From the NCBI GenBank assembly GCA_011523515.1, contig WTGO01000065.1, positions 1 to 64,000 of the forward strand: DNA of 64,000 bases, given 5' to 3'. The DNA is from Chloroflexota bacterium (GTDB lineage Bacteria; Chloroflexota; Anaerolineae; Aggregatilineales; Phototrophicaceae). The position numbers were made by a program, and so were the translations under genes. Shown here piece after piece: positions 58,943-64,000 of this stretch (position 1 is its first letter; each line of letters starts with the position of its first letter). The notes below the pieces were generated by a model, which saw only the letters and a program-made list of their open reading frames with translations, was not told where the DNA came from and ran no database searches.

Positions 58943-59586
58943 GTCTTTGGGCCATTATCCCGGTCAAGCCCTTGAAGAACGCCAAGAGCCGCCTGACGCC
59001 GGTGCTTTCGCCCGAGCAGCGCTTTGAGCTAGCGCAAGCCATGTTTCGCCATGTCTTGTCGGTGACCACCACCATACAGCAGGTTACGGGCGTGCTGGTC
59101 ATATCGCGCGATACCAAGGCCCTGGCGATCGCGCGCGAAATGGGCGCCAAGACCTTGCAAGAGGGGGCCATGTCGAATTTGAATCCGGCTTTGCTGCGCG
59201 CGACTATGGTGGTCCAGAGTTGGCGCGCCGATTCGGTGCTGGTTTTGCCGGCGGACTTGCCCTTCATCAATGCCGAAGATCTGCGCGATATGATTCAGCT
59301 GGCGTCTGATCGCTCAGTCGTTATCGCGACCGACCGCGATCGCGACGGAACCAATGCGCTGCTGATACGGCCGCCCGGCGCCATCGAATACGATTATGGC
59401 AGCGGGAGTTATGAGCGGCACCTGCGCCTGGCCCGGGCCGCCGGTCTGCAGGTGAGAGAATTCCGGTCCGAAAGGATGTCGCTGGATATTGATGTGCCCG
59501 ATGATTTGCGCGAATATCAGGAAATTCTCGACCGTGGGCATTTTGGTCACCTGCCATCTTTCAGCGTCATGTGCGGCGCCGGTTGA
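58939..59586 (+). CDS. cofC: CofC-type guanylyltransferase
   Basis: The 215-residue protein has the nucleotidyltransferase pattern WAIIPVKPLKNAKSRLTPVLS, TGVLVISRD, LVLPADLPFINAEDL and DRDRDGTNALLIRPPGA. It activates 2-phospholactate or phosphoenolpyruvate with GTP for CofD. With the FbiB-type nitroreductase present, the phosphoenolpyruvate (dehydro-F420) route is the likelier one. ATGA overlap with cofD. Confidence 0.92.
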   Translation: MSLWAIIPVKPLKNAKSRLTPVLSPEQRFELAQAMFRHVLSVTTTIQQVTGVLVISRDTKALAIAREMGAKTLQEGAMSNLNPALLRATMVVQSWRADSVLVLPADLPFINAEDLRDMIQLASDRSVVIATDRDRDGTNALLIRPPGAIEYDYGSGSYERHLRLARAAGLQVREFRSERMSLDIDVPDDLREYQEILDRGHFGHLPSFSVMCGAG

Positions 59587-59670
59587 CTGTCGGGCGAGAT
59601 TTGCTTGTTCGGCCGAATTTGATAGATAATGATGGAGGAGACGTAGTGAATAGCGAAGTGGAGAAACCTT

Positions 59671-60678
59671 ATGGCTGATCGCGTTGCGCTTTACTTGCAG
59701 GACGCACATCCTTTGGCCGACGCCATCGAATACGTGAAGTACGCTGAGCTATGCGGCTTCGAAGCCGTATGGCAAGCCGAGAGCCGCCTGGTGCGCGATG
59801 CCATCGTGCCCATGGCCGCCTTCGCCGCCGTCACCTCGCGCATCAAGATCGGCTCCGGCGTGATCAACAACTGGACGCGCAATGCCGCCGTAATCGCCGC
59901 CACTTTTTTGACGCTGGACGACCTGGCGCAAGATCGCATCTATTGCGGCATCGGCGCCTGGTGGGACCCGCTGGCGGCCAAGGTCGGCATCAGCCGGCGC
60001 AAAAACTTGCTGGCCATGCGCGAAGTGGTGATGGTCGTGCGCCGGCTGCTCAATCGCGAGCGCGTCAGCTTTGACGGCGAGTTCGTGCAAATGGACGATG
60101 TTGAACTCGATGTCGTGCATGGTCGCAAGGAGCCGCGCAATGTGCCGATTTATATCGGCGCTACCGGTCCCAAGATGATGGCCTTGACCGGCGAGATCGC
60201 GGATGGCGCCGTGCTCAATTATTTGGTGTCGCCCAAATACAACGAGATGGCTATGGCGCAGCTGGAAATCGGCGCCAAGAAGGCCGGCAAGTCAATCCAC
60301 GATGTCGACCGCCCGCAATTGGTGGTCTGTTCAGTGGACAGCGACCGCGCCCGGGCGCTTGATGGGGCGCGCAAGCTGGTGACGCAATACCTGGGTCAGC
60401 AGCCGCATATCATGAAAGCCAGCGGCGTCAGCCAGGACCTGCTAGACGAAATCAACCAGGTATTGACCTGGCCCGCCACCGAGGAGCAGATCCTGGAAGC
60501 GATGAAGCTGGTGCCGGACGATGTCGTGCAGATGATCACCGCCTCGGGCACGCCGGACGAGGTCAAGGCGAAAGTGCGCGAATACGTAGCGGCCGGCGCC
60601 ACCTGTCCGATTCTCTACCCGCTGGGCGCCGATGTTCGCTTAATGATCGATACCTTCGCCAGCGGTTTTTCCAGCTAG
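59671..60678 (+). CDS. LLM-class F420-dependent oxidoreductase
   Basis: The 335-residue luciferase-like TIM-barrel protein has [56 protein letters not shown] and [28 protein letters not shown], typical of methylene-tetrahydromethanopterin-reductase-type F420 enzymes. Substrate is unknown. It follows cofC by 84 bases, and the neighbourhood makes F420 the likely cofactor rather than FMN. Confidence 0.85.
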   Translation: MADRVALYLQDAHPLADAIEYVKYAELCGFEAVWQAESRLVRDAIVPMAAFAAVTSRIKIGSGVINNWTRNAAVIAATFLTLDDLAQDRIYCGIGAWWDPLAAKVGISRRKNLLAMREVVMVVRRLLNRERVSFDGEFVQMDDVELDVVHGRKEPRNVPIYIGATGPKMMALTGEIADGAVLNYLVSPKYNEMAMAQLEIGAKKAGKSIHDVDRPQLVVCSVDSDRARALDGARKLVTQYLGQQPHIMKASGVSQDLLDEINQVLTWPATEEQILEAMKLVPDDVVQMITASGTPDEVKAKVREYVAAGATCPILYPLGADVRLMIDTFASGFSS

Positions 60679-60717
60679 GTCAAACCGATACACAGCGCAC
60701 TAGCGAAGGCGGCTGGC

Positions 60718-61332
60718 GTGGTCAAAATCCTCTGTGTCAGCGATACCGAGATGCCGCAGCTTCACAGCGCGGTAAACTTGCGCCGGCAGTACAGCGATAT
60801 CGATATGATTATCAGCTGCGGCGATATGCCGCCGGGCTATCTGGATTTCATCACCAGCATCATCAGCGTGCCCATGTTTTACGTGCGCGGCAACCACGAT
60901 GAAGCGTATGACTCGGAACCGCCCGGCGGCGTCAATTTGCACCGGCAGGTAGTTGAGTATCGCGGGCTGCTCATGGCGGGATTGGAAGGCTCAATAAAGT
61001 ACAATCGCGGCGTTATTCAGTACACGCAGTCGCAGATGCAGCGCATGGTGCTGGGTTTGGCGCCGTCGATATTTTGGAATCGCTGGGCGCGCAAACGCGG
61101 CATCGACCTCTTTGTCACCCACTCGCCGGCGCTGAACATCCATGACGGCAATGATGTGGCGCACCGCGGCTTCAGCGGTTTCCTCAATTTTATGAAGTGG
61201 TATCGTCCGCGCTACATGCTTCACGGGCATGTGCATATCTGGGATCGGCGCAAGATTGTGCGGACTCAATATATGTCGACCTGCGTTATGAATATCAATC
61301 CCTTTACGGTTCTGGATCTGGAGCCGGTCTAG
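60718..61332 (+). CDS. Calcineurin-like metallophosphoesterase
   Basis: The 204-residue protein has ILCVSDTEM (Asp with Glu in place of the usual His of D-x-H), IISCGDMPPG, RGNHDEAYD, FVTHSPALNI and LHGHVHIWDR. These are the two-metal site motifs. It begins with GTG. Members cleave phosphodiesters or phosphomonoesters; the substrate is unknown. It sits within the array between F420 genes and the xanthine dehydrogenase subunit. Confidence 0.87.
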   Translation: MVKILCVSDTEMPQLHSAVNLRRQYSDIDMIISCGDMPPGYLDFITSIISVPMFYVRGNHDEAYDSEPPGGVNLHRQVVEYRGLLMAGLEGSIKYNRGVIQYTQSQMQRMVLGLAPSIFWNRWARKRGIDLFVTHSPALNIHDGNDVAHRGFSGFLNFMKWYRPRYMLHGHVHIWDRRKIVRTQYMSTCVMNINPFTVLDLEPV

Positions 61333-61372
61333 AAGGCCGCTCCGACTAATCAGCCTGGGAGGCGCGCCGACC

Positions 61373-62800
61373 ATGTGGCAGGCCTATCACAGCGTCAGCA
61401 GCGTGCAAGAAGCATTGGCGCTGCTCGATGAACACGGAGCTTCGGCCCGGATTGTCGCCGGCGGCACTGACCTCATCATCGAGATGGAAAAGGGGCAGCA
61501 TCCGCAGTTAAACGCGCTGGTTGACATTACACGCGTCCCCGGCCTAGACCTGATCAGCCTGGAGGATGACGCCATCGTGCTGGGTCCCCTGGTCACGCAC
61601 AATCATGTAGTCGGCAGCGACCTGATCCGCCGGCGCGCGCTGCCGCTGGCGCAAGCGTCATGGGAAGTCGGGGCACCCCAGATCCGCAATCGCGCCACCA
61701 TCGCCGGCAATCTGATCACCGCTTCTCCCGCCAACGACACCATCACGCCGTTGATGGCCATGGGCGCGCAGGTCACCCTGCAATCTGTGGATGGCGAACG
61801 GACCCTCATGCTGGAAGATTTCTACAGCGGCTTTCGGCAAACTGTCCTGCGACCCAATGAACTCCTGCGCTCGATTCGCATTCCGCCGCTGGCTGACCGG
61901 CAACGCGGCGTCTTTTTGAAGCTGGGCTTGCGGCGCGCGCAGGCGATATCGGTGGTTGATGTGGCCGCCGTCATTGGGCGCGACGCAGCCGGTATCGTGA
62001 CCGACGCGCGCATCGCGCTGGGCAGCGTCGCCGCCACCATCGTTCTTGCGCCCGCGGCTGAAGAATACCTGATCGGGAAACCCCTCGATGGCTTGACGAT
62101 GGCGGAGTGCGGGCGTTTGGCCAGCTCGGCGGTCACGCCGATTGATGATGTGCGCGGCAGCGCCGAGTACCGCAGTGAGATGGTGACGATCCTGGTGACG
62201 CGCGCGCTGCGGCAGCTGGAAGCGGAGCGACAGGACATGGGCCTGCCAGCCGCGCCGCCGATGCTTTGGGGCGAAAACGCCGCGCGGGTTTGTCACGGCT
62301 TGCCGCAGGGAATCGTTCATTTGCCCGACACGGCCATCGAGAGCCGGGTCAATGGGCGCGCGCTCAGCATCGCCAGCGGTCAGCAAAAATCGCTCTTGCA
62401 TTGGCTGCGCGACGAGGTGGGCTTGCCCGGGACTAAAGAAGGCTGCGCTGAAGGCGAATGCGGCGCTTGCACCGTCTTCCTAGATGATGTGGCGGTGATG
62501 TCCTGCATGGTGCACGCGCCGCGCGCGCACGGCGCCGAAATCGTGACCGTCGAGGGCTTGCAGCAAGGCGACGCCTTGCATCCGATTCAGCAAGCGTTCA
62601 TTGACGAAGCCGCCGTACAGTGCGGCTACTGCACGCCGGGTTTTCTGATGGCTGGCGCCAAGCTGCTGGAAGAGATTCCCGAACCGGATACCGAACAGAT
62701 AAACTACAGTATCAGCGGCAATCTTTGTCGCTGCACCGGCTATTATAAAATCGTAGACGCCTTCCGCCAGGCCAGCCGGGCGCAAGCAAACATCCCCTAA
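61373..62800 (+). CDS. Fused FAD and 2Fe-2S subunit of a xanthine-dehydrogenase-type molybdenum hydroxylase
   Basis: The 475-residue protein joins two subunits. Residues 1-285 are the FAD-binding subunit (IVAGGTDLIIEME, GAPQIRNRATIAGNLITASPANDT). Residues about 320-470 are the 2Fe-2S subunit with a plant-type cluster (KEGCAEGECGACTVFLDD) and a second cluster (CGYCTPGFLMA, NLCRCTGYYKI). In most relatives these are separate proteins, XdhB and XdhC. The molybdenum-binding subunit is not in this window. With the amidohydrolases it supports purine hydroxylation. Confidence 0.92.
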   Translation: MWQAYHSVSSVQEALALLDEHGASARIVAGGTDLIIEMEKGQHPQLNALVDITRVPGLDLISLEDDAIVLGPLVTHNHVVGSDLIRRRALPLAQASWEVGAPQIRNRATIAGNLITASPANDTITPLMAMGAQVTLQSVDGERTLMLEDFYSGFRQTVLRPNELLRSIRIPPLADRQRGVFLKLGLRRAQAISVVDVAAVIGRDAAGIVTDARIALGSVAATIVLAPAAEEYLIGKPLDGLTMAECGRLASSAVTPIDDVRGSAEYRSEMVTILVTRALRQLEAERQDMGLPAAPPMLWGENAARVCHGLPQGIVHLPDTAIESRVNGRALSIASGQQKSLLHWLRDEVGLPGTKEGCAEGECGACTVFLDDVAVMSCMVHAPRAHGAEIVTVEGLQQGDALHPIQQAFIDEAAVQCGYCTPGFLMAGAKLLEEIPEPDTEQINYSISGNLCRCTGYYKIVDAFRQASRAQANIP

Positions 62801-62809
62801 GGACAGCTC

Positions 62810-64000
62810 ATGGATCGACGGGTGCCCACCACGGGCAGCGAAGAGATCGAACTCTACATGCGGACCTATTATTCGCTGCTGCGCTCCAGCGACAGCATCA
62901 AGATCGAAACCCTGGTCGAGAGTCACCTGGCTATGGCCTCTTCCTTGCACGATCGCGCTGTCGCCGCCGAACCGGATGCTTCCGCTTTGATGTACAGCGC
63001 TCTGCGTTTGCCCGCTTGCATCATCCAGGCCGAGGAAATTCTGATCGGCCAGATGGAGCGCGCCTTTTCCGCGGCCGGCTACAGAAATGTCGCTGACTGG
63101 CAGCGCGTGTATGCGCCGGGCCGGCGGCGGCGCACCCATTTCAACGGGCGCAACGCCATGGCGGTATTCATCGTCAGTCGCTCGGATATTGACGATTTGG
63201 CGCCCATTTTGACCGCCTTCCAAATCGAGTGGAATAAGCTGTACCAGCTCCTGCAAAATCAGGAACTCTACGATTCGCTGCTGCCCTACGCGGAGGGCGG
63301 GGATGTGCCTGCGGAAGAATTCGAGATTCTGGCGGCCGGTTTGCATATGGCTGTCAGCGACCTGCAGCGACTGCAATTCTTGTGGCAAGACGACTTCGCC
63401 AGCAATTTGCTGCTCATCGGTCGGGAGCGCAAAAGCATGACCCTGCGTCTGATTTCCGGATCGCTGGCCGACTATCGCCGCGCCACCGCCGCCTGGTGGG
63501 AAGAGCTCTGCGAAGAGGTGTCGCTCGCGGGCATTGACCTGCAAGAGCGTCCGGTGTATTTCGTTTCCAGCAATACGCATTCCTTGATCAATTTGCTGGC
63601 GGGTTTCGCGCGGCGCTTTGAAGAGAGCCTGGTCAACTATATCGAGCAGTTTGAAGAAAAGTCGCTGCTGACCGAATACGAAGATCTCAAAGAGAGTTAT
63701 CATAAAAGCACCGACAACTTCTTGTATTTTGTACTGCGCCAGTATCTGTCCGACCAGGGCAGCCGCGCCAAACGCGTCTTCGAAAAGGAAGAACATCGCC
63801 TGGGCATTCACCGCGTGCCCAGTCGACACGGCTTCGAAATGGAGACGCAGGTGATTGAATTGGGCAAGCTGGAGGCGCAGTGGTTCGATCCGCGCTTGGG
63901 CCGGGCCGATGATCTGGAGCCGCTCCGGCACAGCCAGGCCATCGTGCTCAATATCGACTATCCCCTGGGCATGGCCTCGTATGAATTGCTAAGCCGCATC
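62810..64000 (+). CDS. Unrecognised protein, cut by the window end
   Basis: Starting MDRRVPTTGSEEIELYMRTY, the frame stays open for at least 397 residues to the window end. It is soluble and mostly helical, with Asp/Glu- and Leu-rich stretches (LPYAEGGDVPAEEFEIL, LVNYIEQFEEKSLLTEYEDLKES). I do not recognise a family. It follows the Xdh-type gene by 9 bases, and probably belongs to the same operon. The last residues (LNIDYPLGMASYELLSRI) suggest the start of another domain. I give no function. Confidence 0.8.
   Translation, partial: MDRRVPTTGSEEIELYMRTYYSLLRSSDSIKIETLVESHLAMASSLHDRAVAAEPDASALMYSALRLPACIIQAEEILIGQMERAFSAAGYRNVADWQRVYAPGRRRRTHFNGRNAMAVFIVSRSDIDDLAPILTAFQIEWNKLYQLLQNQELYDSLLPYAEGGDVPAEEFEILAAGLHMAVSDLQRLQFLWQDDFASNLLLIGRERKSMTLRLISGSLADYRRATAAWWEELCEEVSLAGIDLQERPVYFVSSNTHSLINLLAGFARRFEESLVNYIEQFEEKSLLTEYEDLKESYHKSTDNFLYFVLRQYLSDQGSRAKRVFEKEEHRLGIHRVPSRHGFEMETQVIELGKLEAQWFDPRLGRADDLEPLRHSQAIVLNIDYPLGMASYELLSRI

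Noticed and set aside
62480-63931. Minus-strand frame of 483 codons
   Set aside because: It overlaps the 2Fe-2S cluster motifs and the following co-directional gene on the plus strand, and shows no recognisable motif.
1-64000. CRISPR arrays, insertion sequences, integrases, phage genes, rRNA
   Set aside because: I looked for direct repeat-spacer patterns, transposase or integrase motifs and rRNA-like sequence and saw none.

Overview
The window looks like a chromosomal segment of a moderately GC-rich bacterium, most likely a Chloroflexota member (Anaerolineae or SAR202-like). Reasons: a complete late coenzyme F420 pathway with an F420-dependent oxidoreductase, a lipoprotein with a Thr/Pro (TPTxTPT-type) linker, an oligopeptide-type ABC system apparently used for carbohydrate, and an enolase-superfamily enzyme. 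The phylum call is an inference, because no rRNA is present. Coding density is high and no stretch over 300 bases lacks a gene.

Region 1 (1-4.5 kb): the rest of an APC-type permease gene broken by two frameshifts, then a methyltransferase and a membrane-anchored SGNH-hydrolase-like protein overlapping by GTGA.

Region 2 (4.5-28.7 kb): a large carbohydrate locus. It holds five glycoside hydrolase domains in four genes. All five carry an SxAxxR motif near the domain start, an early Asp, an HDP motif and an SGHE motif, which is the pattern I know from family GH117 (3,6-anhydro-L-galactosidases of agar breakdown). With them are a type I sulfatase, a GH42-like TIM-barrel protein, a GMC oxidoreductase, a KduD-type dehydrogenase, a Zn alcohol dehydrogenase, a mandelate-racemase-type enolase-superfamily enzyme, a GntR/FCD regulator and a full Opp/Dpp-type ABC transporter with two tandem binding proteins. 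An inverted repeat, ATTGTCNACAAT, occurs in four intergenic regions of this locus and is probably the operator of a local regulon. The enzymes lack signal peptides, so the model is uptake of (sulfated, anhydrogalactose-containing) oligosaccharides followed by breakdown inside the cell.

Region 3 (28.7-43.5 kb): mostly housekeeping genes: tRNA-Val, dcd, argS, a methyltransferase, an MsbA-like ABC exporter, a GH63-like (alpha/alpha)6-barrel protein with a lipoprotein, a DUF971 protein, a MaoC-type hydratase, galT, tRNA-Leu with a clear promoter and terminator, an FtsB/DivIC-like protein, ygfZ, gmk and folD.

Region 4 (43.6-64 kb): a long co-directional array combining purine/urate catabolism of the E. 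coli ygeWXY-ssnA type with F420 synthesis. Purine side: 8-oxoguanine deaminase, adenine deaminase, YgeY hydrolase, YgeW carbamoyltransferase, carbamate kinase, two PLP enzymes, SsnA and a fused xanthine-dehydrogenase FAD/2Fe-2S subunit. F420 side: NpdG, CofE, an FbiB-type nitroreductase, CofD, CofC and an LLM-family oxidoreductase. The array runs into an unrecognised protein cut by the window end. The arrangement suggests that purine nitrogen and carbon use is coupled to ATP formation by carbamate kinase, and perhaps to F420 redox chemistry.
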